A DNA stretch of 64,000 bases from Aeromicrobium sp. 9AM (GCF_902506105.1 NZ_LR733303.1:372001-436000); one strand, 5' to 3'; numbered from the stretch's first letter, positions 49,178-58,693 are shown. The notes: generated by a model not told the origin, from the letters alone. Made by a program: numbers and translations.

Positions 49178-49639
49178 ATGACTGCCGTACGCCTGCTCGA
49201 CATCCGTGACGCTCCACTGAGCCTCGACGAGGTGTACGCGGCGGTGACCGACCCGGCGGCCGGCGGCATCTGCGTGTTCATCGGCACCGTGCGTGACCAC
49301 GACGAGGGGCAGGACGTGTCGGCCCTCGGCTACTCGTCACACCCGACCGCGCTCGCCCGGCTGCAGGACGTCGCCGAACGCATCGCGACCGAGTGCGACG
49401 TGGTGGCCCTGGCGGGCGTGCATCGCGTGGGCGACCTGGTCGTCGGCGACCTGGCCGTCGTCGTCGCGGCGTCGGCGGCGCACCGGGCGCAGGCGTTCGA
49501 GGCGTGCCGGCGGTTGATCGACGAGCTCAAGACCGATGTGCCGGTGTGGAAGCACCAGACGTACGCCTCAGGTGATGCCGCATGGGTGGGCTCGCCCGAC
49601 GCCCCGGCCGCAGGCACACAGGTTGCCGGGACTGACTAG
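49178..49639 (+). CDS. moaE: Molybdopterin synthase catalytic subunit MoaE
   Basis: A 153-residue MoaE. GGICVFIGTVRDHDEG (about 29-44) and HRVGDLVVGDLAVVVAASAAHR (about 81-102) are family motifs, and the catalytic Lys pair lies in ELKTDVPVWKHQ (about 120-131). It converts precursor Z to molybdopterin using MoaD-thiocarboxylate. No moaD is adjacent. It begins 67 bases from the divergent DUF2342 start and is followed 9 bases later by the Lon-like protease. Confidence 0.92.
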   Translation: MTAVRLLDIRDAPLSLDEVYAAVTDPAAGGICVFIGTVRDHDEGQDVSALGYSSHPTALARLQDVAERIATECDVVALAGVHRVGDLVVGDLAVVVAASAAHRAQAFEACRRLIDELKTDVPVWKHQTYASGDAAWVGSPDAPAAGTQVAGTD

Positions 49640-49648
49640 GCTCACCAT

Positions 49649-50719
49649 GTGTCCGACCCGTCGAAGCTGAGCGCTCGCTACACGACGATGGTCGTGGCGA
49701 CGATCTCCCTGATCGTGCTGACGTGCGTGGCGTTCATGGTCCCGGTCCCGTACGTCCGGATGCAGCCCGGCCCGGCGTACGACACGTTGGGCAACTTCGA
49801 CGGCAAGCCGATGTTCACGTTCGGCGACGACGTCAAGACGTACCCGACGACGGGCTCCCTCGACTTCACGACGGTACGGGTCGGCGGCCCCGATGCTCGC
49901 CTCTCGCTCGCGGGTGCGGTCGTCGCGTACTTCGACGGGGACAAGGCAGTCGTCCCCAAGGACCTGATCTATCCCGAGAACGAGACCGCGAAGCAGTCCA
50001 CCGCCGAGTCGGCCGCGCAGCTGTCGGGCTCCAAGGACTCGTCGCGCGTCGCTGCGCTGCGCGCCGCCGGCTACACCGTCAACGGCCGTCCGTCCGTCGC
50101 CGGACTGGTCAAGGGTGGCGCCGCCGAGAAGCTCCTCAAGGTCGGTGACGTGTTCACCGCCGTCGACGGCACGAAGGTCGCCACGCCGGACCAGGTCGTC
50201 AAGGCGGTCGGCACGCACAAGCCGGGCCAGACCGTACGCCTGACGGTCGAGCGCAAGGGCAAGTCCGTCGACGTCCCGGTCGTGACACGCGCCGATGCCA
50301 AGGACAAGAAGACGCCGAGGGTCGGCATCACGATCGGCGAGACGTACCAGTACCCGATCAAGATCGACAACAACGTGGGCCGCAGCATCGGCGGGCCGAG
50401 CGCCGGCACGATGTTCGCCCTCGCGATCTACGACAAGCTGACCCCCGGCTCGCTGACCGGCGGCAAGAAGATCGCCGGCACGGGTGAGATGACGCCCGAC
50501 GGCACGGTCGGACCCATCGGCGGCATCCGGCAGAAGATGGCCGGCGCCGCCAACAAGGGCGCGACGATCTTCCTGGTGCCGGCCGCCAACTGCGGCGAGG
50601 CCACGGACGGCGACGACGACGGGCTCAAGCTCGTCAAGATCTCGACCCTCAAGGACGCCATCTCCTCGCTCGAGAAGCTGGCCAAGGACCCCGACGCCAA
50701 GGTGCCGTCATGCAGCTGA
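49649..50719 (+). CDS. PDZ-domain Lon-like (S16) membrane protease
   Basis: A 356-residue secreted or membrane-anchored protease of the YlbL/Rv3194c type. One N-terminal helix (about 13-33), a PDZ domain (about 150-225), and an S16 Lon-type catalytic domain with GGPSAGTMFALAIYD (Ser near 249) and GIRQKMAGA (Lys near 293), the Ser-Lys dyad. It faces outside. GTG 49649. It overlaps the next gene by 10 bases. Confidence 0.9.
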   Translation: MSDPSKLSARYTTMVVATISLIVLTCVAFMVPVPYVRMQPGPAYDTLGNFDGKPMFTFGDDVKTYPTTGSLDFTTVRVGGPDARLSLAGAVVAYFDGDKAVVPKDLIYPENETAKQSTAESAAQLSGSKDSSRVAALRAAGYTVNGRPSVAGLVKGGAAEKLLKVGDVFTAVDGTKVATPDQVVKAVGTHKPGQTVRLTVERKGKSVDVPVVTRADAKDKKTPRVGITIGETYQYPIKIDNNVGRSIGGPSAGTMFALAIYDKLTPGSLTGGKKIAGTGEMTPDGTVGPIGGIRQKMAGAANKGATIFLVPAANCGEATDGDDDGLKLVKISTLKDAISSLEKLAKDPDAKVPSCS

Positions 50720-51219
50720 TGCCCGACTCGCCCCTGCGCCAGGCCGCCCTCGAGGTCGAGTCCCACGTCGCCGCCGAGGGCTGGGATCAGCCGCCGCGAC
50801 TGTTCGCGCTCGTGCCCACCGCCGACCTGATCGCCAAGGAGCCGGGCCTCGCCGACCAGCTGTCGGACGACCCCGCGAGCATGACGCCGGTCGAGCAGGA
50901 GCTGCCCGCCGACCGTGAGCTCGAGGACCTGCTGACCGAGATCGTCTGGCCCGACGCCGTGACCGGCTGCGCAGCGGTCGTCGAGCGCATCATGCTGCCG
51001 CCCGAGGCCGAGGAATCCCTGCCCGACGACCCGGACGAGCTGCTCGCCGTCGTCGCCGCACACCCCGATCGCCGCGAGGTGCGGCTCGTCGCCGCCGTCG
51101 TGCGCGACGGTGCCGCACACAGCGCCGTACGCGCGAGAGAACCCCACGATGCCGAGCTGCTGGAGGGGCCCGACCTCGTGCCGGGCCTGATCGAACACCT
51201 CCGCCGCACTCTGGCATAG
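50710..51219 (+). CDS. PPA1309 family protein
   Basis: A 169-residue protein matching the PPA1309 family of actinobacteria: QAALEVESHVAAEGWDQPPRLFALVPTADL at the N terminus, DAVTGCAAVVERIMLPPEAE in the middle, and HPDRREVRLVAAVVRDGAAHSAVR at the end. No catalytic motif or membrane segment is evident; function unknown. Its ATG overlaps the Lon-like protease gene by 10 bases, suggesting co-expression with that protease and the following UPF0182 gene. Confidence 0.85.
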   Translation: MQLMPDSPLRQAALEVESHVAAEGWDQPPRLFALVPTADLIAKEPGLADQLSDDPASMTPVEQELPADRELEDLLTEIVWPDAVTGCAAVVERIMLPPEAEESLPDDPDELLAVVAAHPDRREVRLVAAVVRDGAAHSAVRAREPHDAELLEGPDLVPGLIEHLRRTLA

Positions 51220-51248
51220 AGTCTTGTCACCCCGTCACCAGGAGCCAC

Positions 51249-54167
51249 GTGAGCGACATCTTCGGAACCCCCCGCCCCCGCAGGGAGCCCCGGCGCGGGC
51301 CTGATCGGCGTCAGCGGGTGCTGGTGCCGACCCTCATCACGCTGGCGGTGCTGCTGTTCCTCGGCTCGATCTTCACGAGCGTGTGGACCGACCGCCTGTG
51401 GTTCAAGTCGGTCGGCTACAGCGACGTGTTCCGCAGCGTGCTGTTCACGCGTGTCGCGCTGTTCATCATCCTCGGCCTGATCTTCGGCCTGTTCGTCATC
51501 GGCAACCTCTACATCGCCTTCCGCACCCGTCCCGACGCCGCTCCGATGCGGCGCGACGACCCGGCCTACCGCTATCGCCTCGCCCTGACGCCCCTGCTGC
51601 GTCCTGCCGCGATCGGTCTCGGCCTCGTGCTCACCGGGTTCGCCGGCTCGGTCGCCGCGGCCCACTGGGACACGTACCAGAAGTGGCGCCACAGCACGTC
51701 GTTCGGCATCAAGGACGCGCAGTTCCACAAGGACGCGAGCTTCTACGTCTTCGAGTACCCGTGGTGGCGGTTCCTGGCGTCGTACTCGTTCGCGCTGATC
51801 GTCATCACGGTCCTGGCCGTGCTGTTCCTCAACTATGTCTACGGCGGCATCCGCATCGCGGGTCGCGGGCCCAAGCTGACGCGCGCCGCGCAGGTGCACC
51901 TGTCGGTGCTGGTCGGCATCGGCGTGCTGCTCAAGGCGGTGTCGTACTACCTCGACCGGTTCGGTCAGGTCATCGCGACGGGCGGTCTGGTCGACGGCGT
52001 CACCTACACCGACGACCACGCTCGCATCCCGGCCAAGAACATCCTCATCGGCGTCGCGATCGTCTGCGCGCTGCTGTTCTTCGCGGCGATCTTCATCCGT
52101 TCGTGGGCGCTGCCGGCGATCGGCCTCGGCCTGCTGGCGCTGACCTCGATCCTGATCGGCGCGATCTGGCCGGCGGTCATGCAGGGCTTCCAGGTCAAGC
52201 CGTCCGAGCCCGACAAGGAAGCGCCCTACATCGCACGCAACATAGAAGCGACACGGGAGGCGTACGGGATCAGTGACGTCGAGACCGAGTCCTACTCGGC
52301 CAAGACCAAGCTCACCGACACCGAGCTCGCCGACTCCGCCGAGTCGCGGGTCAGCACCCGACTCCTCGACCCGACGCTGATCTCCGACGCGTTCGAGCAG
52401 CTCCAGCAGGTGCGCGGCTACTACGCCGTGCCGACCACGCTCGACGTCGACCGCTACAAGCTGGGTGCCGACCAGCAGCCCCAGGACGTCATCATCGCCG
52501 CGCGTGAGCTCAAGCTCTCGGGCCTCCAGCAGAGCCAGCGCAACTGGGCCAACGACCACACGGTCTACACCCACGGCTACGGCATCGTCGCGGCCCGCGG
52601 CAACGAGCGCGGCCCCAACGGCGAGCCGGTGTTCGTCGCCAAGGACATCCCGCAGGTCGGCGAGCTCAAGACCACGACGCCGCCCCGCATCTACTTCGGC
52701 GAGCAGTCGCCGAGCTACTCGATCGTCGGCCGGCCCAAGGGCTCGGAGCCGATCGAGGTCGACACCCCGCAGGGCGGGGTCTCGTCGGACAAGGCGACCA
52801 AGGAGAACGCGACCCAGAACACGTACGACGGCAAGGGCGGAGTGCCGATCGGCAACACGTTCAACAAGCTGCTCTACGCGTTCAAGTTCGCCGAGCCCAA
52901 CATCGTCCTGTCGAACCGGGTCAATTCCGAGTCCAAGATCCTGTACGACCGCGAGCCACGTGACCGGGTCAAGAAGGTCGCCCCCTGGCTCACGGTCGAC
53001 GGCGACTCGTACCCGGCCGTCGTCAACGGTCGCGTGGTCTGGATCGTCGACGGCTACACGACCAGCAACTCGTTCCCCTACTCCGAGCACCGCTCGCTGC
53101 GCGAGGCCACGGCCGACACGCTCACGAGCAGCAACTCGCAGACCGCGCTGCCGACCGACCAGGTCAACTACCTGCGCAACTCGGTCAAGGCGGTCGTCGA
53201 CGCGTACGACGGCACGGTCAAGCTCTACCAGTGGGACACCAAGGACCCGGTCCTCAAAACGTGGATGAAGGTCTTCCCCGATGTCGTGGAGCCCAAGAGC
53301 GAGATCAGCAACGGGCTGCTCGAGCACCTGCGCTACCCGGTCGACCTGTTCAAGGTGCAGCGTGACGTGCTGCAGCGCTACCACGTGACCGACCCGCAGG
53401 CGTTCTACAACGACAACCAGCGCTGGAAGGTCCCCGAGGACCCGACCGCGCCGACCGGCTCCAACGCGCTGCAGCCGCCCTACTACCTGTCGACGGCCCG
53501 GCCCGGCGAGGACGAGCCGAAGTTCTCGGTGACCAGCGTCTACCTGCCCAACAGCCGGCAGAACCTCGCCGCGTTCGTGTCGGTCAACTCCGAGGCGACC
53601 GACACCGCCAACTACGGCAAGATGCAGATCCTGCAGCTGCCCAACGACACGCAGATCTCCGGTCCGAGCCAGATCGCCAACGACTTCCAGGCCGACAAGG
53701 GTGTCTCGCAGGCACTGCTCCAGTACCAGCAGTCCAAGACGACGACGATCAAGTACGGCAACCTGCTGACCCTGCCGGTCGGCAACGGATTGCTCTACGT
53801 CCAACCCGTCTACATCCAGCGCAGCGCGATCGAGGGCTCCTACCCGGTGCTCCAGTTCGTCATCGCGTCGTTCGGCAAGGACGTCGGCTTCGGGCAGACC
53901 CTCGACGAGGCACTGCGGGTCGCGCTCGGTCTCGAGGAGGGCTCTGCGCCCGACGACTCCGGCACGCCGACGACGCCCGACGACCAGAGTCCGGGGCAGC
54001 AGACCGCCTCGGCGCTGCTCGACGACGCCAAGGCGCTGTACGACGACGCGCAGAAGGCGCTCAAGGATGGCGACCTCGCGACGTACCAGTCGAAGATCAA
54101 CCAGATGGGCCAGAAGATCGAGGACGCCCAGAAGGCCGTCGCGGACGAGAAGTCCAGCAAGAAGTAG
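51249..54167 (+). CDS. UPF0182 large membrane protein
   Basis: A 972-residue UPF0182 protein (Rv3193c type). The first 330 residues hold about seven membrane helices, starting LVPTLITLAVLLFLGSIF (about 23-40). A large extracytoplasmic region follows, with VDRYKLGADQQPQDVIIAAREL, GYGIVAARGNERG and GNGLLYVQPVYIQ motifs, and the C terminus (about 905-972) is an acidic helix rich in Asp-Ala-Lys. Function unknown in all lineages. GTG 51249 with AGGAG upstream. tRNA-fMet follows 59 bases after its stop. Confidence 0.93.
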   Translation: MSDIFGTPRPRREPRRGPDRRQRVLVPTLITLAVLLFLGSIFTSVWTDRLWFKSVGYSDVFRSVLFTRVALFIILGLIFGLFVIGNLYIAFRTRPDAAPMRRDDPAYRYRLALTPLLRPAAIGLGLVLTGFAGSVAAAHWDTYQKWRHSTSFGIKDAQFHKDASFYVFEYPWWRFLASYSFALIVITVLAVLFLNYVYGGIRIAGRGPKLTRAAQVHLSVLVGIGVLLKAVSYYLDRFGQVIATGGLVDGVTYTDDHARIPAKNILIGVAIVCALLFFAAIFIRSWALPAIGLGLLALTSILIGAIWPAVMQGFQVKPSEPDKEAPYIARNIEATREAYGISDVETESYSAKTKLTDTELADSAESRVSTRLLDPTLISDAFEQLQQVRGYYAVPTTLDVDRYKLGADQQPQDVIIAARELKLSGLQQSQRNWANDHTVYTHGYGIVAARGNERGPNGEPVFVAKDIPQVGELKTTTPPRIYFGEQSPSYSIVGRPKGSEPIEVDTPQGGVSSDKATKENATQNTYDGKGGVPIGNTFNKLLYAFKFAEPNIVLSNRVNSESKILYDREPRDRVKKVAPWLTVDGDSYPAVVNGRVVWIVDGYTTSNSFPYSEHRSLREATADTLTSSNSQTALPTDQVNYLRNSVKAVVDAYDGTVKLYQWDTKDPVLKTWMKVFPDVVEPKSEISNGLLEHLRYPVDLFKVQRDVLQRYHVTDPQAFYNDNQRWKVPEDPTAPTGSNALQPPYYLSTARPGEDEPKFSVTSVYLPNSRQNLAAFVSVNSEATDTANYGKMQILQLPNDTQISGPSQIANDFQADKGVSQALLQYQQSKTTTIKYGNLLTLPVGNGLLYVQPVYIQRSAIEGSYPVLQFVIASFGKDVGFGQTLDEALRVALGLEEGSAPDDSGTPTTPDDQSPGQQTASALLDDAKALYDDAQKALKDGDLATYQSKINQMGQKIEDAQKAVADEKSSKK

Positions 54168-54226
54168 GGCAGCGGGGACCCCGGATTTGATCCGTGGGTC
54201 CCCGACCCGTAAAGTGGAGCAGGCGA

Positions 54227-54303
54227 CGCGGGGTGGAGCAGCTCGGTAGCTCGCTGGGCTCATAACCCAGAGGTCACAGGTTCAAATCCTGTCCCCGCTA
54301 CCA
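54227..54303 (+). tRNA. tRNA-fMet (CAT), initiator
   Basis: A 77-base cloverleaf. The anticodon stem-loop is GGG-CTCATAA-CCC, with three G-C pairs diagnostic of initiators. The acceptor pairs CGCGGGG with CCCCGCT, leaving the initiator-type first-pair mismatch, and ACCA is encoded. The T loop TTCAAAT is standard. Confidence 0.97.
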
Positions 54304-54306
54304 AGG

Positions 54307-54349
54307 AAACGGCTGGAACCAGAGGGAATCTGGTTCCAGCCGTTTTGGT
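54307..54349 (+). terminator. Rho-independent terminator after tRNA-fMet
   Basis: Arms 54307-54323 and 54329-54345 are perfect 17-base reverse complements with a 5-base loop, followed by TTGGTTT. It begins 4 bases after the encoded CCA and is the strongest terminator in the window. Confidence 0.93.
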
Positions 54350-54742
54350 TTCGTGACCTCCAAGAAGCCTTCGTAGAGACCTGCTCCGCAAGCCTAGGTG
54401 ACAGTTCGGTCGGCGAACTTACTCGAATTGCAGCGACTTTCCGCGAATGCGGTCGGGATTCTGACGCATCTGGCGTGGCGGGAAAGGTGCGGATCCTGTT
54501 TCCCGCTACAGCCTGGGCTCCACGTTGCTTGATGCCAGCGGAGAGGCATTGGCAACCGAGGGCCGAGGCCGGAGCGTTCCTGGACGGCACGCCGAACGGT
54601 ATCCCGGTTACTGCCCAGTACGCTATGGCCCGCCCCAGACCTCCGCTGGACGAGTTTGAGCCCCAAGGGGGATCGTTTCCACTCGGGAGGTTTCCGCAAT
54701 CCGCCGCAATTGCCGGGCTGATGTTGTCCGTCTCTGGAAAGC
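54350..54742. other. Intergenic stretch with no supported gene
   Basis: The stretch is less GC-rich than the flanking operons. Short open frames exist in both directions (about 94 and 128 codons) but show no motif, no ribosome site and uneven codon use. No copy of the tRNA 3' end is visible to mark an attachment site. I see nothing further. Confidence 0.6.
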
Positions 54743-55033
54743 TCAGTCATGCTCCTTGAGCACCCGCTCGGCCGCTTCACGCATCGTGATGCCCAGCACG
54801 TCGGCTTCTTCGGTCAGCACAGCGCGCGCCTCGTCGATGGAGAGCTCGAGGGTCTCCGCGAAGAACCCCGTGGCCTGCTCGATCAGGGCTAGGGACTCGA
54901 CCTGCTGCGCGATCCGCGTCGACTTGGCCATGCGACGTCGCAGGCGCCGACCGGGGAGCCCACCCACCGCAGTGTTCTGCCCGTCCCTCAGCACCGGCTC
55001 CTCGTAGGCCAGCCGGCGACGCCTCTTCACCAC
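54743..55033 (-). CDS. ANTAR-domain protein
   Basis: The C-terminal 60 residues (RIAQQVESLALIEQATGFFA, then ETLELSIDEARAVLTEEADV and EAAERVLKEH) fit the three-helix ANTAR RNA-binding domain: central Ala, Gly and Ala positions are conserved. ANTAR proteins act as transcription antiterminators that bind paired hairpins. It is unusual that no GAF, PAS or receiver domain precedes it; the N-terminal 30 residues are basic and unassigned. I use GTG 55033 because GAGGGA lies about 6 bases upstream; ATG 54931 and GTG 55063 are alternatives. It lies downstream of the large LuxR gene on the same strand. Confidence 0.7.
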   Translation of the reverse strand: MVKRRRRLAYEEPVLRDGQNTAVGGLPGRRLRRRMAKSTRIAQQVESLALIEQATGFFAETLELSIDEARAVLTEEADVLGITMREAAERVLKEHD

Positions 55034-55322
55034 GTTCGATCCCTCGTCCTGCCTTCGTCCCACGGGTGCGCAGCCTTGCCAGTAACGTAGGCCGCCGTCC
55101 CCCGATCCGCAAGAGACGTCAAGTCACGGCATGCGACGCGTACCGCAGTGGTGGGGAACCCTCGCAGCAGCCATCGGGAACATCGTGCTCCTGCGGCTGG
55201 TGATGCTTGGCTCTGCTCTGGCGTGCCGAGCCCGACGACCTCGCCCTGCGCGACGCCGACCGCTGCAGTGGAATGCTCACCCTGTAGGCGCGGATTGATC
55301 GGGGCGGAGTGACGCCGCCGGG
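55034..55322. other. Gap with one doubtful small frame
   Basis: A frame at 55131-55298 on the plus strand would encode 55 residues beginning MRRVPQWWGTLAAAIGN, with one hydrophobic stretch and an Arg/Pro-rich tail. There is no ribosome site and no recognisable family. I do not count it as a gene. Confidence 0.3.
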
Positions 55323-58001
55323 CTACCTTTCGTTCCGCGGGTCGTCGGCGGTGGCGGCGGTGCCGGTGAGGGCGGCGGCGAGTTGTGCCCGGGAGTCGAT
55401 GTTCAGCGCTCGGTAGATGTTGGTCAGGCGCAGTTCGACTGTGCGTACGGATACGAACATCTCTTGGGCGATCTCGCGGTTGCGCAACCCGTGCACGACG
55501 TGCTGCGCGACTGTCTGCTGCTCGGCCGTGAGCTTTTCGAGTACGCCCTCTTGGCGGGTCGAACGGGGCGCAGCAACTCGGGCGCCTGCCTCGGAGTCTT
55601 TTGTCCAGGCATCGGCACCGGCAGATCTGAACGCTGCAGCGGCGGTCATCCTGGTCCTCATTGCCTCGGCGCTCATTCCCAGCTCATCCTGACGATTGGC
55701 GAAGCACCTGAGGGTCCGACCCAGTTCGTAGGGAAGCTCTCCAGGTCCGAACTGCTTCACGGCGGCGTCGAACAGGTGAAGAGACGGCTCTCCGCTCTCC
55801 ACAAGGGCCCGGCAGCGAAGCAGAGCGAGATCGCCCCACCTCGAACGGTGAACCGAGAGCCGGCGCTCAAGGGCCGCCACGGTTGCAGCGGCTTCCTTGA
55901 TGCGACCGGTGTGGACACAGACCTCGGTGTAGTCGGCCCAATGGCGCAGCAGCGACGGGTTGCGGAATCGGGTGGATGCTGCGCTGACTGTGCGCAGAGT
56001 GGTGACGGAGGAATCGGCGTCGCCTTCGAGGAGTTGGATCGTCGCGCGGAGCGCATGTGCGCGCGCCTGCAGTGCCTGGGCGGCCTCCTGGGAGGCAAGT
56101 TCGAGGCACGTGTCGATGTACTCGTTGGCCTCGTCAAAGTCCCCTAGGGAGTAGGCGTACCAGGCTTTGAAGTAGGCGAAGGTGGCGGTCCCACGGGTGA
56201 GTGATGCGGCTGCGGCTGTCCAGGAGTCGATGGCGACGCGTGCCATGCGGAACTCGCCCGCGTTCTTCTCGTTGCGAATGATTCCGTAAGTCGCAAGATC
56301 CGCTCGAAGACCTGTGTGCCCGATGGGATGGTTCCTCACAGCGGTGAAGAGTCGTCGAGCCCCCTGATAGTCCTCGCGGACCGACAGGCCTCTTGCCCGC
56401 AGCAGTAGGAGGTCCGGATCGGTGATCATGGAGTCGAGGTCCGGGTCGGGGACCGTGTCCTCCTCAACTGATCTGCCATCGAGACCGTCGATGATGTCGC
56501 GCATGGCCTCCATCTTGAGTTGGGTGAGTTTCGGGGCGTTGTCGGCCAGTAGCAAGCCTTCGTCGATGAGGCGGCGTGCATCATCGATTTCCCAACGCTC
56601 GGTGCGATGGGCCGCGCCGAGGCAGAGCATCGTGCAGGCTCCGTCCAGGTTGGCGTCGGCGTGCAGATGAGCGAGGGCGAGCAGCTCGTCGTCCACGACC
56701 TGTTGGCGGTGGAAGAACCGGGCGATGAGCTTGATGTTGAGCAGATCCATCGACTGCTCGGGATGGGTGGGGTGCGCGCGGGCGGTGTATCGATCCGCGA
56801 GGTAGGGGTGGCCGTCGCGCAGGAGCAGGCCGCAAAGGACGATCAACTGCCGGGCGTGGTCTTCGATCCGTTCCGCTCGGCTGAGGGCACGCTCAATGAA
56901 CTCAACAGCAGCGCCGACGCGCCCTTCCTGCACGAGCGTGATCGCAGCATCGAGCAGCGACTCAACCTTCTCGGAACCTTCGGCCGACCAGCTTTGGTGC
57001 CAAGTCGCCAATCGTTCATCGTGCAGGCTGCACGCTTCCGACAGCGCACGGTGACGTTCTCTTCGCGACCTCGAGCCCTGATCCCAGTAGAGCCGACTCC
57101 GTAGCCGCTGATCCGAGAAGACGACATACTGCCCGCGTCGCTGCAGCACGCCCGCATCGATGAGCTCCTCCACGTCGTCGTCAGACTCACGAATGAGCGT
57201 GCGTATCGCGGCGAGATGGGACATGGGGGCAAGCGCAACCAGCTCAAGGACGCTGCGGGCTCCTGCACTCAGGCTGCCTTCGCTCGCGGCGCTCACCAGA
57301 TGCACGGTGTCGGTGGGGCGTGGGGGCAGGACCAGCGAAGCCTGGCCTTGGTCCTGGTCTGCGTGGAGCACCGCCACCTGCTCTTGAAGGATCCGGGGAT
57401 TGCCGCCTGAGTAGTCCGCGAGAAGGTACAGGGTTGATCCGAGGTGGCGAGTGCCGGCGGCCGCTAGGCGGACGAGATCGTCTGTGCCGAGGCGGGTCAG
57501 TCTTCCCGCAGCGAATCCCCACCCGGACTCCACCGGCTCAGGATCGGTGGCGGTGGCAACCAGCCACAGCGAGGTACCGGCCAGGTGAGACACGATCGTT
57601 CCGAGGACAGCGCGGCTTGCACTGTCCATCCGGTCCAGGTCGTCGATGAGTGCCACGGTCGGTGGCAGCTCGAGGTCGCGGATCAGGGCCAGCAAGTCAT
57701 GCGCGGCAGAGAAGAGGGCATCGGGCTCCTCAGACCGCAGGGTGAAACGGCGGTGCGACTCCAACGCCTGTTCAGGACTGAGCGCGGCGAAAAGTGACCT
57801 GAAACCGGCGAGCGGAAACCGCCGCTCCGAACGGTTGACGTGCATCAGGACGGAATTGATCGATGCTGCGGAGTGAACCTGTTCGAGCAGGTGGCTCTTG
57901 CCGATGCCGTGCTCACCTAGCAGCAGCAATCCGCTCTCATCCGGTGCCTGAGTTAGGGCAACTACACGTGTAAGGGCTTCGGCGGGACTGATCGATTCCA
58001 C
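55323..58001 (-). CDS. Large AAA ATPase LuxR-type regulator (LAL-like)
   Basis: An 892-residue regulator. An N-terminal AAA/STAND ATPase has GEHGIGKS (29-36) and TVALIDDLDR (about 115-124), then GGNPRIL as a sensor-type motif. A long helical repeat region (about 330-800) resembles TPR/AAA-associated repeats. The C terminus is a LuxR helix-turn-helix with NREIAQEMFVSVRTVELRL and NIDSRAQLAAALTG. LAL proteins control secondary metabolism or nutrient uptake, inducer unknown. GTG 58001 has GAGGAG about 7 bases upstream; a GTG at 58067 is not supported. Lower GC than the core genes suggests an accessory origin. Confidence 0.88.
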   Translation of the reverse strand: MESISPAEALTRVVALTQAPDESGLLLLGEHGIGKSHLLEQVHSAASINSVLMHVNRSERRFPLAGFRSLFAALSPEQALESHRRFTLRSEEPDALFSAAHDLLALIRDLELPPTVALIDDLDRMDSASRAVLGTIVSHLAGTSLWLVATATDPEPVESGWGFAAGRLTRLGTDDLVRLAAAGTRHLGSTLYLLADYSGGNPRILQEQVAVLHADQDQGQASLVLPPRPTDTVHLVSAASEGSLSAGARSVLELVALAPMSHLAAIRTLIRESDDDVEELIDAGVLQRRGQYVVFSDQRLRSRLYWDQGSRSRRERHRALSEACSLHDERLATWHQSWSAEGSEKVESLLDAAITLVQEGRVGAAVEFIERALSRAERIEDHARQLIVLCGLLLRDGHPYLADRYTARAHPTHPEQSMDLLNIKLIARFFHRQQVVDDELLALAHLHADANLDGACTMLCLGAAHRTERWEIDDARRLIDEGLLLADNAPKLTQLKMEAMRDIIDGLDGRSVEEDTVPDPDLDSMITDPDLLLLRARGLSVREDYQGARRLFTAVRNHPIGHTGLRADLATYGIIRNEKNAGEFRMARVAIDSWTAAAASLTRGTATFAYFKAWYAYSLGDFDEANEYIDTCLELASQEAAQALQARAHALRATIQLLEGDADSSVTTLRTVSAASTRFRNPSLLRHWADYTEVCVHTGRIKEAAATVAALERRLSVHRSRWGDLALLRCRALVESGEPSLHLFDAAVKQFGPGELPYELGRTLRCFANRQDELGMSAEAMRTRMTAAAAFRSAGADAWTKDSEAGARVAAPRSTRQEGVLEKLTAEQQTVAQHVVHGLRNREIAQEMFVSVRTVELRLTNIYRALNIDSRAQLAAALTGTAATADDPRNER

Positions 58002-58693
58002 GTGAAGTTGCTCCTCACGGCGCGAGCCCCGGGCATAACTCTGGCGACGACTGTGATCGGCGCGCACGCAAAACCTGTGCGCATCTCGCTCCCTCTCTAT
58101 TGGTGAGTCCCTCCGACCCCCAAAACAACCGTCCTAAGTGTCGTAAATCCCGAACAGAGGACAGCCCACGCGGTGCACGTATCACCCCATCATGAGTGAT
58201 GCGCTCCGACATGTCACTGGCTTCACGTCGCTCGCGACGAATCTGAGACTCGATTGCGCTCAACGTCGCGAGTGCCCCGCCCACCCGTCGAGCTTCGGGA
58301 TATCGAGGGAGGTGCGGGCAGAAGGGATATCAAACCGGGCCGGGCGCAGCCTCTATGAGCAAGGCAAGACTGACTGGTCGGAGCGGAACGCCGCTACAGG
58401 GCAAGCCACTCTGACGACAACTCCAGTTGGTGCGAAATGGGCAACTCATGTAGGTCGGAAGGGGACCGGTAGAGGCTCAAACTGGTCATGCGCGCAGGTG
58501 GTTGAAGGTGACACTGTGGCGGTGCGGGGTTGGACGGCACTAAACAAGACTCCCTCCCGAGTGCATTGCGAGAACTCGTGCAAACTCCCACCCGAGCTGA
58601 TGGCTTACGCCATACCTCGAGTCCAACCCCGCCTCCGAAGTCGGCCAGGCTGCCTACTCCTTGGCATTCGCCGTTCGCTCTATTGTCTCCCCT
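58002..58693. other. 692-bp gap upstream of the LuxR-type gene
   Basis: It holds the presumed divergent promoters for the LuxR gene and the 58694 gene. One inverted repeat, CTCGCGACG (58231-58239) with CGTCGCGAG (58264-58272), is perfect with a 24-base spacer. A frame at 58192-58707 is open but lacks coding character. No RNA gene or repeat family is recognised. Confidence 0.55.
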
